Assembly (NCBI RefSeq): GCF_023061285.1
Contig: NZ_JAKGAM010000004.1
Location: 1 to 64,000 of the forward strand
Origin: Chromohalobacter nigrandesensis
GTDB lineage: Bacteria > Pseudomonadota > Gammaproteobacteria > Pseudomonadales > Halomonadaceae
Direction: 5' to 3'
DNA: 64,000 bases
Below the pieces are notes generated by a model. The model searched no databases and had not been told where the DNA came from. It saw only the letters and a list, made by a program, of their open reading frames with translations. The position numbers and the translations under genes were made by a program. Positions 20,287 to 29,601 of the stretch are shown piece after piece (position 1 is the stretch's first letter; each line of letters opens with the position of its first letter).

Positions 20287-22695
20287 ATGGAGCAGAACGC
20301 TGAACAGACCTTGAGTCTTCCCCTTTTGCCGCTGCGCGACGTGGTTGTCTATCCGCAGATGGTGATTCCGCTGTTCGTGGGGCGCGAGAAGTCGATCCGC
20401 GCACTCGACACGGCCATGGAAAACGACAAGCGGATATTGCTCGTCGCTCAGCGCGAGGCCGGTCAGGACGACCCTGAATTCGGCGATCTCTTCGATGTCG
20501 GCACGGTAGCCGAAATCATGCAGCTGCTGAAGTTGCCTGATGGCACCGTCAAGGTATTGATCGAAGGCGATTACCGTGCCGATATCCGCGATATTCATGA
20601 AGACGATGCGGGTTACGTCTCGGCGGAGGCTTTGCGCCGCGAAAGCGAGACGTTGACCGAACGCGAGCAGGAGTCGTTGGTGCGCGTGCTGCTCAATCAG
20701 TTCGAGCAGTACGTCAAGCTATCCAAGAAGGTGCCCAACGAAGTCCTTAACTCGTTGTCCGGCATCGAGGACCCCAGCCGCTTGGTGGATACCATCTGCG
20801 CCCACTTGTCGCTCAAGATCGGCGACAAGCAGGAATTGCTCGAGATGGATCGTGTGCGTGACCGCATCGAGCACCTGATGGCGCTGATCGAATCCGAGAT
20901 CGATTTGCTGCAGGTGGAAAAGCGCATCCGTTCGCGGGTCAAGGACCAGATGGAGAAGTCACAGCGCGAGTACTATCTCAATGAGCAGATGAAAGCCATC
21001 CAGAAGGAAATGGGTGAGCTCGAGAATGCGCCCAACGAGGCCGACAAGTACGAGCAACTGATCGAGTCCACGGGCATGCCCAAGGAAGCGGCCGAGAAGG
21101 CGCGTCAAGAGCTAGGCAAGCTCAAGATGATGGCGCCGACCTCGGCAGAGGCGACAGTGGTACGTTCGTACCTCGATTGGTTGGTGGCCGTGCCCTGGAA
21201 GAAGCGCTCGCGCGTCAAGCACGATCTGGTGAATGCGCAGAAGGTGCTCGATGAAGACCACTATGGCCTGGAAGAGGTCAAAGAGCGGATCCTCGAGTAT
21301 CTGGCCGTCCAGAAGCGCGTCAAGAAGCTCAAGGGGCCGGTGCTGTGCCTGGTAGGCCCTCCGGGGGTCGGCAAGACCTCGTTGGGGCAATCGATCGCGC
21401 GTGCCACCAACCGGCGCTATGTACGCCTGGCGTTGGGCGGGATTCGCGATGAGTCGGAGATTCGTGGTCACCGGCGTACCTATATCGGTTCACTGCCAGG
21501 CAAGATGATTCAGCGCATGAGCAAGGCCGAAGTGCGCAATCCGCTGTTCCTGCTCGACGAAGTCGACAAGATCGGCATGGATCATCGTGGCGATCCCTCA
21601 TCGGCGCTGCTCGAAGTGCTCGACCCGGAGCAGAACAACAGCTTCAGCGACCATTATCTGGAACTGGACTACGATCTGTCCGATGTGATGTTCATCTGTA
21701 CCGCGAACTCGATGAATATCCCCGAGCCGCTGCTCGATCGCATGGAGATCATTCGTCTGCCCGGTTACACCGAGGACGAGAAACTGGCGATTGCCAAGCG
21801 GTATCTGGTGCCCAAGCAGCTCAAGGCCAATGGGCTCAAGGACGACGAGCTCAGCTTCTCCGATGAAACGCTACTCGAGCTGGTGCGCTATTACACGCGT
21901 GAAGCGGGCGTGCGCGAGCTGGAGCGTCAAATCGCCAAGGTCAGCCGCAAGGTACTGCGCAAGCGTGTCGAGACCGAGAAGCAGCAAGGCGCGCAAGGCC
22001 CTCAAGTGCTTGCCGCACCGGATATCGAAGCTTACGCCGGTGTACGTCGCTTCAGCTATGGTCTGGCCGATCAGGACGACCAGGTGGGGCGTGTCACCGG
22101 GCTTGCCTGGACGTCGGTGGGCGGTGAGCTGCTCAATATCGAGTCGGTGGTATCCCCGGGCAAGGGGCGACTCAACAAGACGGGGTCGCTTGGCGATGTC
22201 ATGAAGGAGTCCGTGGATGCCGCGCATACCGTCGTACGGGCCCGCGCTACGGCGCTGGATATTGATCCCGACCGTTTCGAGAAAGAAGACCTGCACATTC
22301 ACGTGCCGGAAGGGGCGACGCCCAAGGATGGACCCAGTGCCGGCGTTGCCATGGTCACCGCGATGGTGTCGGCATATACTGCGCGTCCGGTCCGTTGTGA
22401 CGTGGCGATGACCGGTGAAGTCAACCTGCGTGGCGAGGTGATGCCAATCGGCGGCCTCAAGGAGAAATTGCTGGCAGCGCGACGCGGTGGTATAAAGACG
22501 GTGCTTATACCGGAGGAAAATCGCCGGGATCTCAAGGAAGTGCCGGACAATATCAAGGATGCGTTGGATATCCGGCCCATTACATGGATTGATGAAGTTC
22601 TCGACGCGGCGCTGGTCGGAAAAGCAGAGGTTGAAACCGGTGATTCCCTAGCGGAAACTAGTCAGCCTTCGCGCTCCAATATCAGCACGCATTGA
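20287..22695 (+). CDS. lon: ATP-dependent protease La
   Basis: An 802-residue cytosolic AAA+ protease that degrades misfolded and regulatory proteins. The N-terminal LON domain (residues ~10-200) begins [13 protein letters not shown]. Walker A GPPGVGKT starts at residue 357 and Walker B is [10 protein letters not shown] near 422. The C-terminal protease domain holds the Ser-Lys dyad: Ser684 in PKDGPSAG and Lys725 in GGLKEK. Length is close to E. coli Lon (784). The extra ~18 residues at the C-terminus are Ser/Glu-rich and probably disordered. Confidence 0.98.
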   Translation: MEQNAEQTLSLPLLPLRDVVVYPQMVIPLFVGREKSIRALDTAMENDKRILLVAQREAGQDDPEFGDLFDVGTVAEIMQLLKLPDGTVKVLIEGDYRADIRDIHEDDAGYVSAEALRRESETLTEREQESLVRVLLNQFEQYVKLSKKVPNEVLNSLSGIEDPSRLVDTICAHLSLKIGDKQELLEMDRVRDRIEHLMALIESEIDLLQVEKRIRSRVKDQMEKSQREYYLNEQMKAIQKEMGELENAPNEADKYEQLIESTGMPKEAAEKARQELGKLKMMAPTSAEATVVRSYLDWLVAVPWKKRSRVKHDLVNAQKVLDEDHYGLEEVKERILEYLAVQKRVKKLKGPVLCLVGPPGVGKTSLGQSIARATNRRYVRLALGGIRDESEIRGHRRTYIGSLPGKMIQRMSKAEVRNPLFLLDEVDKIGMDHRGDPSSALLEVLDPEQNNSFSDHYLELDYDLSDVMFICTANSMNIPEPLLDRMEIIRLPGYTEDEKLAIAKRYLVPKQLKANGLKDDELSFSDETLLELVRYYTREAGVRELERQIAKVSRKVLRKRVETEKQQGAQGPQVLAAPDIEAYAGVRRFSYGLADQDDQVGRVTGLAWTSVGGELLNIESVVSPGKGRLNKTGSLGDVMKESVDAAHTVVRARATALDIDPDRFEKEDLHIHVPEGATPKDGPSAGVAMVTAMVSAYTARPVRCDVAMTGEVNLRGEVMPIGGLKEKLLAARRGGIKTVLIPEENRRDLKEVPDNIKDALDIRPITWIDEVLDAALVGKAEVETGDSLAETSQPSRSNISTH

Positions 22696-22758
22696 CAGAA
22701 TTTAGCGGCCATGCCGTGGTATGAACTCACGCATGGCGCGGCTCGGCGCGAAGCTTTC

Positions 22759-22788
22759 TTGACAAGAGTTTCGTGGCATTGCTATAAA
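22759..22788 (+). promoter_or_regulatory. Sigma-70 promoter of hupB
   Basis: Perfect TTGACA (22759-22764), 18-base spacer, TATAAA (22783-22788), about 85 bases before the hupB start. Confidence 0.75.
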
Positions 22789-22871
22789 TTCCAGCCTTTG
22801 TTGTGACGCTTCAAAAAGTGGAAGTTTCGCGCCGATTTCCAGTCATTACCGAAACAGTCAAGGGGTGAAGT

Positions 22872-23144
22872 GTGAACAAGTCTGAGCTGATCGAAGCCAT
22901 TGCTGCATCTGCCGACATTCCCAAGGCGGCTGCAGGCCGTGCGCTCGACGCCATGGTCGATACCGTCTCCGATAGTCTGAAAAAGGGCGATTCCGTCGCA
23001 CTGGTTGGCTTCGGCACATTCTCCGTCAAGGAGCGTGCCGCGCGCACTGGCCGTAACCCGCAGACCGGTGAGACGATCGAAATCAGCGCCGCCAAGGTGC
23101 CGACGTTCAAAGCAGGCAAGGCGCTCAAGGATTCGGTCAACTAA
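22872..23144 (+). CDS. hupB: DNA-binding protein HU-beta
   Basis: A 90-residue nucleoid protein that binds and bends DNA as a dimer. The HU signature [20 protein letters not shown] (residues ~46-65) includes the intercalating Pro of the beta-arm. Length is exactly that of E. coli HupB. Start is GTG 22872 with AAGGGG upstream. It has its own strong promoter and terminator between lon and ppiD, the same order as in E. coli and Pseudomonas. Confidence 0.97.
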   Translation: MNKSELIEAIAASADIPKAAAGRALDAMVDTVSDSLKKGDSVALVGFGTFSVKERAARTGRNPQTGETIEISAAKVPTFKAGKALKDSVN

Positions 23145-23241
23145 GACCGGTCGAGCGGGGCCGAGGTGTTCGTCATGGGCGCGATGCATGCAGAAAGCCG
23201 TGTCTGAAGCGAGATGTCGTGTCGGTTCGGTCCAGCAAAAG

Positions 23242-23271
23242 AGGCGTATCGCGTAAGCGGTGCGCCTTTTT
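23242..23271 (+). terminator. Rho-independent terminator of hupB
   Basis: An 11-bp stem with two G-U pairs (arms 23242-23252 and 23257-23267, loop GTAA), followed by TTTT. Confidence 0.8.
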
Positions 23272-23304
23272 CATGCCGGTAGCCATGCGTAAGCGTGCCC
23301 CTTT

Positions 23305-23335
23305 TTGACCGGGACACACTCGTTGCCGGTATAAT
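23305..23335 (+). promoter_or_regulatory. Sigma-70 promoter of ppiD
   Basis: TTGACC (23305-23310) and a perfect TATAAT (23330-23335), with a slightly long spacer of 19 bases. It lies about 40 bases before the ppiD ATG. Confidence 0.6.
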
Positions 23336-23375
23336 CCGTTCTAGTTTCAAGAATCTCCATCACGTCGAGGCAAGC

Positions 23376-25184
23376 ATGCTGCAACGAATTCGAGAGGGTT
23401 CCCAAGGGTGGGCCGCCAAAGTGATCGTCGGCGCGATCATCGTGACGTTCGCACTCTTCGGGGCCGAGTCCCTGGTCGGGGTCTTTACCTCCGGCAGTGA
23501 TGATGCCGCGACCGTGAACGGCGAACCGATCGGCAAGCGAGCGGTCGAGATGCAGGTGCAACGCGCCATTCGTTCGGGGCAAGTACCGCCCGATCAAGAA
23601 CGTGAGCTGCGTAAACAGGTCACTGATCAACTGATCTCTACGGAATTGCTGGATCAGTACGCCGAAGAAGGAGGCATGCATCTCTCCGATGCGCAGATCG
23701 ATCAGCTCATCGTTGGCCGTCCCGAGTTTCAGGATTCGGAGGGTAACTTTTCTCAGGAACTCTTCTCCAACCGTCTCTCCCAAGCGGGCTATACACCCTT
23801 GTCGTTTCGCAGGGAGCTACGCAGTGATTTGAAGCGTCAGCAGCTTCAACAGGGGATCGGGCTGTCGACTCTGGTGCTCCCGGGGGAGGCCAAGCGCCTG
23901 CAGGCCTTGGAGAATCAGACGCGTGACTTCCGCTATGCCGCGTTGACAGAAGATGATCTCGACACTCCGGTCGAGGTGAGCCAAGACGACATGCAGTCCT
24001 ATTACGATGCGCATCAAGATCAATATCAGCGCCCCGAGCAGGTCAAGATCGAGTCGGTGGTACTGAATCAGGAAGATGTGGCTCAGGATGTCGAGGTCGA
24101 TGAGCAGGAATTGCGAGACGCTTACGCAGAAGAGCGGCAGGACGCGCCTCGCGAAGTCGCACACATCATGGTCGATTATGGCGATGAGCGTTCTCGCGAC
24201 GAGGCCATGACGCGTATCGAGGAAGCTCAGGACAAGCTCGACGACGGTGAAGACTTTGCAGCGGTGGCGGCCGAATACTCCGACGATACGGCATCCGCCG
24301 ACCAGGGCGGCGACTTGGGCGTGATCAATCGCGGCTTCTTGGGCGACGCGTTCGATGAGGCTGCTTTCTCGCTGGGCGAAGGCGACGTGTCGTCGGTCGT
24401 CGATGGTGGCGATGGCCTGCATCTAATCAAGGTCACCGATATCGATTCCCCCAGCTTCGATGAAAGGCGCGAGCAGCTCGCCGAGCAAGTACGTCTCGAC
24501 AATTCCAGTGATGCGTTTAACCAGCAGGTGCAGGCACTGGAAGACCAAAGCTATGCGGCAGAAGACTTACAGAGCGTTGCCGACGAGCTGGGCTTAGAGA
24601 TGCAGACGAGCGACTGGGTCTCCAGGGACAGTGCCGATGGCGTGCTCGCTGAGCCTGGCGTGATGGATGCCGCTTTCAGCGAGGATGTGCTGGAAAACGG
24701 CTATAACAGCGATGTGCTGGAACTCGATGATCAACGCCGTGCCGTGGTGCGTGTCGCCGACCATCGTGACGCCACGACCCTGCCGCTCGATGAGGTGAAG
24801 GATCAGGTGCGTGAAGCAGCCAAGGACGTCAAGACGCGCGAAGCGCTTGAAGCCCGTGCCAAGACATTGGTCGAGACGCTCAAGAAAGGGGATTCAGTGT
24901 CACTCGACTGGCAGAGCGTCGAAGATGCTACACGCGACGGCAGCGATGCGCCCGAGGGTGTGCTGCGTCAAGCCTTCCGTCTGCCGCATCCCGATCAGGG
25001 CAGCAGCTTCGGGCAAGCTGCTGCCGATGAGGGTGTCGCCATCATCGAATTGACCGATGTGCGCGACGGCGATACAGGTGATGCGAGTGATAGCACGCAA
25101 ATGACCCAGCGGTTGCGTGCGCAGGCCGCCATTCAAGGTCTGACCGAGACCCTACGCGAAGAAGCCGATATCGAGCGTCATTGA
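23376..25184 (+). CDS. ppiD: Periplasmic folding chaperone PpiD, inner-membrane anchored
   Basis: A 602-residue SurA-like chaperone attached to the inner membrane near the Sec translocon. A single N-terminal membrane segment (residues ~12-34, IVGAIIVTFALFG core) is followed by a SurA_N-type helical domain. A parvulin (PpiC) domain lies at about 265-355 (AHIMVDYG, then GGDLGVINRG, then HLIKV), then a second helical part. The active-site signature is weakened, as is usual for PpiD. The frame extends upstream, but ATG 23376 has GAGG seven bases before it and starts the conserved MLQRIREG. The soluble part is strongly acidic. Confidence 0.94.
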   Translation: MLQRIREGSQGWAAKVIVGAIIVTFALFGAESLVGVFTSGSDDAATVNGEPIGKRAVEMQVQRAIRSGQVPPDQERELRKQVTDQLISTELLDQYAEEGGMHLSDAQIDQLIVGRPEFQDSEGNFSQELFSNRLSQAGYTPLSFRRELRSDLKRQQLQQGIGLSTLVLPGEAKRLQALENQTRDFRYAALTEDDLDTPVEVSQDDMQSYYDAHQDQYQRPEQVKIESVVLNQEDVAQDVEVDEQELRDAYAEERQDAPREVAHIMVDYGDERSRDEAMTRIEEAQDKLDDGEDFAAVAAEYSDDTASADQGGDLGVINRGFLGDAFDEAAFSLGEGDVSSVVDGGDGLHLIKVTDIDSPSFDERREQLAEQVRLDNSSDAFNQQVQALEDQSYAAEDLQSVADELGLEMQTSDWVSRDSADGVLAEPGVMDAAFSEDVLENGYNSDVLELDDQRRAVVRVADHRDATTLPLDEVKDQVREAAKDVKTREALEARAKTLVETLKKGDSVSLDWQSVEDATRDGSDAPEGVLRQAFRLPHPDQGSSFGQAAADEGVAIIELTDVRDGDTGDASDSTQMTQRLRAQAAIQGLTETLREEADIERH

Positions 25185-25205
25185 TCGACGCCCACGGGTA
25201 AAGAT

Positions 25206-25238
25206 AAAAAGCGCGGCTCCCAGGAGGCGCGCTTTTTT
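25206..25238. terminator. Bidirectional terminator after ppiD
   Basis: Arms AAAAAGCGCG (25206-25215) and CGCGCTTTTT (25228-25237) pair perfectly, giving an A-run on one side and a T-run on the other. It can end both ppiD and the convergent minus-strand gene at 25273. Confidence 0.85.
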
Positions 25239-25272
25239 GGTTCATCGTACTTTACCGGTCAAGAGAAGAGGC

Positions 25273-25533
25273 TTAGGAAGACGTTTCGGTATGCCGCTCC
25301 AGGTCATCGAGGATGGTCAGTGCTTCCTCGCGATTGTCACCGCAAACCGCGCGGTCGTAATCGAAGGCATGGCAAACGGTGGGTCGCCGGGGATCGCCGA
25401 ACAGGCGGCAGCGATTGTCTTCATCGAGTTGCACGCAACGTACGCCGGCCGGCTTGCCATCGGGCATGCCGGGGATGTAGGAGCTGATGGTTGGCGCAAT
25501 ACAGCATGCGCCACAACCGATGCGACAGTTCAT
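25273..25533 (-). CDS. YkgJ-type cysteine-cluster protein
   Basis: An 86-residue protein of the zinc/iron-chelating cysteine-cluster (CxxxCxxCC) family, related to E. coli YkgJ. It begins MNCRIGCGACC, continues with IPGMPDGKPAGVRC, and then has DNRCRLFGDPRRPTVCHAF, so about eight cysteines are placed for metal binding. ATG 25533 is chosen because the conserved family N-terminus starts there; upstream codons are not conserved. It follows the queuosine genes on the same strand with a 48-base gap, so it could be the last gene of that unit, but no functional link is known. Confidence 0.85.
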   Translation of the reverse strand: MNCRIGCGACCIAPTISSYIPGMPDGKPAGVRCVQLDEDNRCRLFGDPRRPTVCHAFDYDRAVCGDNREEALTILDDLERHTETSS

Positions 25534-25581
25534 GGGACATATTCCGTTCGACGAATGAAATGCGATCACCAGCGGTGCCGT

Positions 25582-26421
25582 TTACGATGCTTCGGCGATG
25601 GCGCCCTTGTCGATTCCCTCGAAGGCCTGGACGCGAATCCGGCTGTGCGTCTCCTGGGCGATCTTCTCCGCGAGCCAGGCGGCGATATGCTCGATGGTCG
25701 TGGGTGTGGATAGCAGATGGCAGCGCTCGCGGGGCAGCGTCAGGTGGAAGTGCCCTTGATCGGCGCGATAGGCCACACTCAATGTATCCAGAGACTCATC
25801 GGCTTGCGGCGCGAGGTCCTCGTCGTGAATCAAATAGCAGGCATCCAGTGCCTGCGCCCATTGGCACTCCAGGTCGAGGTCACGTTTTCCGTTCCGCCAG
25901 ATATGCAGACGTGAGCGGTGGCCGTGGGCGATGCGTTGGCAATTGCCCGCATGATGCTTGAGGCCATGGCTGTACGTATAGGCGGCCGACTCGATGTCTT
26001 CATCGCGTAGACGCAGACGGATCGTCTCGACCTTGGCGGGCGGTCGACGGCTGAGTTCGTCGGAGAGGTGCGTAGCCAAACGCTGCGTGGTGATCTCTGG
26101 CCAGGGCAGCAGGGTAAAGCTTTGACGCGGGCCCCGAAGCTCAATGGGATAGGGGAATTGAGTGCGTAGGCACAGCCCCTCGGCGCAATCGAACACCTGG
26201 ATCCCCGGTGCCTGGGTCGGGACCAGCAAGGTGTGGTCGAGGCCCTCGTCGAGCCGTGATTTGATCCAGGGTTTAACCTCGCCGAAGTCGAACAGCATGC
26301 CGTCGGGGCCGAGTTCGCCCGTGAGCTCGGCATCGACATGCCAGCTCACGCCGGTCAAGCCACGTTCCGGCGACCACAGCGAGGCGTCTATATGGGTGAG
26401 GTGGTTGACGAAAAGCGTCAT
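25582..26421 (-). CDS. queD: Two-domain 6-pyruvoyl-tetrahydropterin synthase/QueD-like protein
   Basis: A 279-residue protein made of two tandem T-fold (PTPS/QueD) domains, about twice the usual 120-residue QueD. By context it is the 6-carboxytetrahydropterin synthase of preQ0 synthesis. The N-terminal domain keeps the DFGEVK (45-50) and LDH (61-63) motifs but lacks zinc-binding His residues. The C-terminal domain (from ~145) has the zinc-type motif (His152, Cys161, His166, His168), PTTIEH, and a Glu near the end. Each half therefore carries part of a normal active site. Start ATG 26421 overlaps the queE stop as TGATG. The enzyme role rests on gene order and motifs. Confidence 0.85.
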   Translation of the reverse strand: MTLFVNHLTHIDASLWSPERGLTGVSWHVDAELTGELGPDGMLFDFGEVKPWIKSRLDEGLDHTLLVPTQAPGIQVFDCAEGLCLRTQFPYPIELRGPRQSFTLLPWPEITTQRLATHLSDELSRRPPAKVETIRLRLRDEDIESAAYTYSHGLKHHAGNCQRIAHGHRSRLHIWRNGKRDLDLECQWAQALDACYLIHDEDLAPQADESLDTLSVAYRADQGHFHLTLPRERCHLLSTPTTIEHIAAWLAEKIAQETHSRIRVQAFEGIDKGAIAEAS

Positions 26422-27065
26422 CAGTCGATTCCCGCGATCTTGTGAGTTTGCAGCGACAGGCGCCACTGTGGATGAGCAAGGCAGTAAGACACAGTGTCTT
26501 GCATGGTCGTGCCTTGCCCGCCGCGCGGGACGAGATCCATCGGCTGCAGGAAGAAATGCCTGAAGGCGAGATGCGTGAAGTGCTCGGGCATGGCATCGGA
26601 CTGCGGAAACACCAGCTTCAGCTCATCGCCTTGCGTAATGCGCAACGCCGCGTCGCCTTTGGGGCTGACGCATAGCCAATCGATGCCGGCGGGCGATGGG
26701 AGCGTGCCGTTGGTCTCGACGCCGATTTCGAATCCCTGGGCGTGCATGGCCTCGATAAGCGGTTTATCGAGCTGCAGCAGCGGCTCGCCGCCGGTGAATA
26801 CCACGTAGGGTACGGCAGCTTCCGGCGCGTGAGGCCAAAGATTCATGAGATGAGCCGCCAAGGCGTGGGCATCCTCGAAGCGACCGCCGTTCTGGCCATC
26901 GGTCCCGATGAAATCGGTGTCGCAAAAGCGGCAGTGACTGGTGGCGCGGTCTTGTTCACGCCCCGACCAGAGATTGCAGCCCGTGAAGCGGCAGAACACG
27001 CTGGCACGTCCGGCGTGTGCCCCTTCGCCCTGGAGCGTATAGAAGGCTTCCTTGACGCTGTACAT
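26421..27065 (-). CDS. queE: 7-carboxy-7-deazaguanine synthase
   Basis: A 214-residue radical-SAM enzyme that converts 6-carboxytetrahydropterin to 7-carboxy-7-deazaguanine, the third step to preQ0 and queuosine. The cluster motif is the expanded CX14CX2C form (Cys30, Cys45, Cys48), as in the E. coli type, rather than the common CX3CX2C. FTGGEPLLQ near residue 90 binds SAM, and VETNGT and SPKGD follow. Start ATG overlaps the queC stop as TAATG, and its stop overlaps the queD start, so the three genes are translationally coupled. Confidence 0.95.
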   Translation of the reverse strand: MYSVKEAFYTLQGEGAHAGRASVFCRFTGCNLWSGREQDRATSHCRFCDTDFIGTDGQNGGRFEDAHALAAHLMNLWPHAPEAAVPYVVFTGGEPLLQLDKPLIEAMHAQGFEIGVETNGTLPSPAGIDWLCVSPKGDAALRITQGDELKLVFPQSDAMPEHFTHLAFRHFFLQPMDLVPRGGQGTTMQDTVSYCLAHPQWRLSLQTHKIAGID

Positions 27066-27820
27066 TACGACACTTTCTCCGGCGCGGCGTAGGCCAGGGG
27101 GTCGTCGACTCCCTGTGCGGCGAAGGCCGCCAGACGCTCCCGGCAGCTACCGCATTGTCCGCAGGCATACTCGCCTCCCAGGTAGCAGGTCCAGGTCTGG
27201 GCGTAATCGAGTCCCATCGCGACGCCGTCGGCCAGGATGTCGTGCTTGCTGGAGTGCAGATAGGGGGCGGCGACACGCACGGGATTGAAATCGGCGATGG
27301 CGGCAACGGCGTTGACGCCCTCGACGAATTCGGGGCGGCAGTCGGGATAGAGCACATGATCGCCGCCATGGGCGCCATAGAAGCAGACATTGGCACCGAT
27401 GTTGATGGCGTGACCTATGGCCAGCGAGAGCAGGATCATGTTGCGGTTGGGCACCACCGTGGCGGTCATGTTGTCGGCATCGTAGTCGCCTCCGGGCATG
27501 TCGCGATCGGCATCGGTAAGGGCGGAATTGCCGATCAGGCCGTGGATGGCGCGGATGTCGACCACTTGGTGGGCGACGCCCAACTGCTGGCAGACCTGGC
27601 TTGCCGTCTCGAGTTCACGCGAGTGGCGTTGTCCGTAGTGGAACGACAAGGCATGGACGTCGAACCCGGCGCGCAGGGCGCGATGCAGAACGGTATAGGA
27701 GTCCATCCCGCCGGAGTATATGACCACGGCCTTGGCGGTATCGTCGGGTGTGGTGAGTGCGGTAATAGTGCTTGCCTCAGCGCCGGATGGCTGAGGGGCA
27801 TAGTGCGGTGTGTCGGTCAT
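27065..27820 (-). CDS. queC: 7-cyano-7-deazaguanine (preQ0) synthase
   Basis: A 251-residue ATP-dependent enzyme that turns 7-carboxy-7-deazaguanine into the nitrile preQ0. The PP-loop SGGMDS lies near residue 36, and a C-terminal zinc site is formed by the Cys in TWTCYLGG and by CGQCGSC (~215-232). The first ~28 residues are extra compared with E. coli QueC (231), which starts close to AVVIYSGG; an internal start is possible but I see no better one. First gene of the queC-queE-queD operon. No preQ1 riboswitch is recognisable upstream. Confidence 0.95.
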   Translation of the reverse strand: MTDTPHYAPQPSGAEASTITALTTPDDTAKAVVIYSGGMDSYTVLHRALRAGFDVHALSFHYGQRHSRELETASQVCQQLGVAHQVVDIRAIHGLIGNSALTDADRDMPGGDYDADNMTATVVPNRNMILLSLAIGHAINIGANVCFYGAHGGDHVLYPDCRPEFVEGVNAVAAIADFNPVRVAAPYLHSSKHDILADGVAMGLDYAQTWTCYLGGEYACGQCGSCRERLAAFAAQGVDDPLAYAAPEKVS

Positions 27821-27853
27821 GAGGTTTGTCCTGAGCGGAGAATTTGTAGCCTC

Positions 27854-27877
27854 CCGCCAGTGTCACGACACTGGCGG
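27854..27877. other. Strong hairpin upstream of queC
   Basis: A perfect 11-bp inverted repeat (CCGCCAGTGTC / GACACTGGCGG) with a 2-base centre, 34 bases before the queC start. It has no T-run on the minus strand. It may be an operator-like palindrome or an RNA structure in the queC leader. Confidence 0.45.
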
Positions 27878-27922
27878 AAAACACGCCCGGGATCCGGTCC
27901 GGACGAAGCGCGCACAGTGTAA

Positions 27923-27941
27923 CCGGCGAACCATTCGCCGG
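27923..27941 (-). terminator. Possible terminator after the asparaginase gene
   Basis: An 8-bp stem (CCGGCGAA / TTCGCCGG, loop of 3) lies 12 bases after the asparaginase stop on the minus strand. The following T-run is very short, so termination may be weak. Confidence 0.4.
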
Positions 27942-27952
27942 CTAGCGTGGCG

Positions 27953-28990
27953 TCAAGCCAGTGCGCTGCGCTCGCCGCATAAAGAGGTCAGGAACTGGCG
28001 TCGGCGCTGGGCCTCAGGGAGTGGCTGTGAGACCAGGTGAACGAGTTTGGTAAACGCCGCTTCGGGCGTCATGTCGTCGCCGGCGAGCGCGCCGATATCC
28101 TTGAGTACATTGCCGCTGGCATAGGTGCCTAGCGTCACGGGGCCGTGCGGACACTGGCTGATGACGGCGAGCAATGTGCCACGGCTACTAGCGGCGGCCA
28201 GTTCACCTGCCAGGGCCGTGTCGTCGGGAATATTGCCGCTCCCCCAGCTTTCGAGAACGGCGCCGTGTACATTGTCGTCATCGAGCAGTTGCGCGACCTG
28301 ACGTGCTTGAATGCCGGGCCATAGTGGCAGACGTATGACTGACGACGTGGGCACGAGGTTGGGTAGTTCGAAGCGCGGCGCACCGTTAGGCGAAAGACAT
28401 CGCTCAGTATAGAGAACCGGCTCGTCATCGACGATTTCGCCCAACAATGGCCAGTTGGGGGCGTGAAAGCCATCGAATGCTTGGGTATCCCATTTACGCG
28501 TGCGGCAACCGCGCATGAGTTTGCCGCCGAAGGCGATGGCGACTTCGGTGAGGTCCGTCCGGGCGGCGAAACGCAGCGCCGTTGCGACGTTGTCGAGGGC
28601 GTCGCTGTGAGGTGCTTCCAGCGGTTTCTGCGCTCCGGTGACAACGACGGGTTTGCCCAGACATTGCAATTGGAAGGCCAGGCTCGAGGCCGACCACGCT
28701 AAGGTATCGGTGCCATGCAGGACCACGAAGCCGGCATAATCCGCATATCGCTCGGCAATGTCGCGCGCCAGTCGCTGCCAATCGGCGGGCGTGGCACTGC
28801 TCGAATCGATGGGCGTAGTGTATTCGAGCATTTCGAAAGGTGGTATGGCATCGCGCCGAGAGGCGGCGAGATGCGTGAAGGCCTGACGCAGGCGCGCCTC
28901 AAAATTGCCGCCGGGGTGGAGGCCTCGGGGGCCGTCGAGCATGCCGAGGGTGCCGCCAGCATAGAGGACGAGAATAGTGTTGGCAGTCAT
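27953..28990 (-). CDS. ansA: Type I (cytoplasmic) L-asparaginase
   Basis: A 345-residue asparaginase/glutaminase-family enzyme that hydrolyses asparagine to aspartate and ammonia. The two catalytic Thr motifs are visible: AGGTLGM near residue 11-17 and LHGTDTLAW near 90-98, followed by VTGAQKP. No signal peptide is present, so the enzyme is cytosolic type I rather than the periplasmic type II. Length is close to E. coli AnsA (338). Apparently a single gene, since a 48-base gap and an unrelated gene precede it. Confidence 0.92.
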   Translation of the reverse strand: MTANTILVLYAGGTLGMLDGPRGLHPGGNFEARLRQAFTHLAASRRDAIPPFEMLEYTTPIDSSSATPADWQRLARDIAERYADYAGFVVLHGTDTLAWSASSLAFQLQCLGKPVVVTGAQKPLEAPHSDALDNVATALRFAARTDLTEVAIAFGGKLMRGCRTRKWDTQAFDGFHAPNWPLLGEIVDDEPVLYTERCLSPNGAPRFELPNLVPTSSVIRLPLWPGIQARQVAQLLDDDNVHGAVLESWGSGNIPDDTALAGELAAASSRGTLLAVISQCPHGPVTLGTYASGNVLKDIGALAGDDMTPEAAFTKLVHLVSQPLPEAQRRRQFLTSLCGERSALA

Positions 28991-29038
28991 GGTGTCACGC
29001 GTGTCTCGTAAGATAACAGGATAGGCGTGTGGCGATCG

Positions 29039-29527
29039 TTAGTCGTCGTCTCGTTTGGCCAGCGACCAGCCATCGGATTGGCGCGGTGGTGTTGTCGAAG
29101 CGTTCGGCGTAGCAGCCTTTTCGCGTATTGCGGCGACGTCTTCGTGGCTGACGAAGCGCAATTTACCGTCGTTGCGCTGGGGCTGAGAAATCAGCGGGCC
29201 CTGGAAGCGCCAGCAGCGTTCCGGCACCCAGGAAACGTGATAACGCCGACCCGCATACTCGGCCTCACCCTCATCGATCAAGTGTATCTCGCTGCGTAAC
29301 GGGAGCCGTGCGAAAAGATCGGAGTGCAACACCTCGTGATGCTCACCGATACGCACCGGTCCCACGAAAGTGCCGCGGGCCAATGCGCGTCGACGACGCG
29401 ACATCCGCTCCGTTCCTTCTGCCATCCCCTTGCCGCAAAGATGCAAGGTCGTGTCGTCGAGTTGTTTGACGACCCAGATGGCAATGCCTTGTTGGCGGGA
29501 CAGGCGATCCTGCAACCACTCGAGCAT
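29039..29527 (-). CDS. Hypothetical protein
   Basis: A 162-residue soluble protein that I do not recognise. It starts MLEWLQDRLSRQQG at ATG 29527, with GAAGGAG six bases upstream, a very good ribosome-binding site. The middle part is a mix of short beta-strand-like stretches (VGPVRIGEHHEVLHSD, then YAGRRYHVSWVPERCWRF). The last 40 residues are charged and Pro/Thr-rich, probably disordered. No signal peptide, membrane segment or Cys motif is seen. It lies between the CBS-domain gene and ansA on the same strand, after a hairpin at 29559-29590. Confidence 0.65.
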   Translation of the reverse strand: MLEWLQDRLSRQQGIAIWVVKQLDDTTLHLCGKGMAEGTERMSRRRRALARGTFVGPVRIGEHHEVLHSDLFARLPLRSEIHLIDEGEAEYAGRRYHVSWVPERCWRFQGPLISQPQRNDGKLRFVSHEDVAAIREKAATPNASTTPPRQSDGWSLAKRDDD

Positions 29528-29558
29528 GCAAAGCTCCTTCGACCGGCGATAAGCGTCG

Positions 29559-29590
29559 CCGGGCTCGGGCGTGGGCGGCACCGAGCCCGG
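29559..29590. other. Hairpin between CBS-domain gene and hypothetical gene
   Basis: A perfect 10-bp stem (CCGGGCTCGG / CCGAGCCCGG) with a 12-base loop. It has no T-run and lies in the 74-base gap between two minus-strand genes, so it may end or stabilise part of the transcript. Confidence 0.45.
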
Positions 29591-29601
29591 TGGGGCACGC
29601 G

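Noticed and set aside
27821-27952. preQ1 riboswitch before queC
   Set aside because: The region has two plain hairpins but no preQ1-I-like sequence (no A-rich tail pairing with a loop), so I do not call one.
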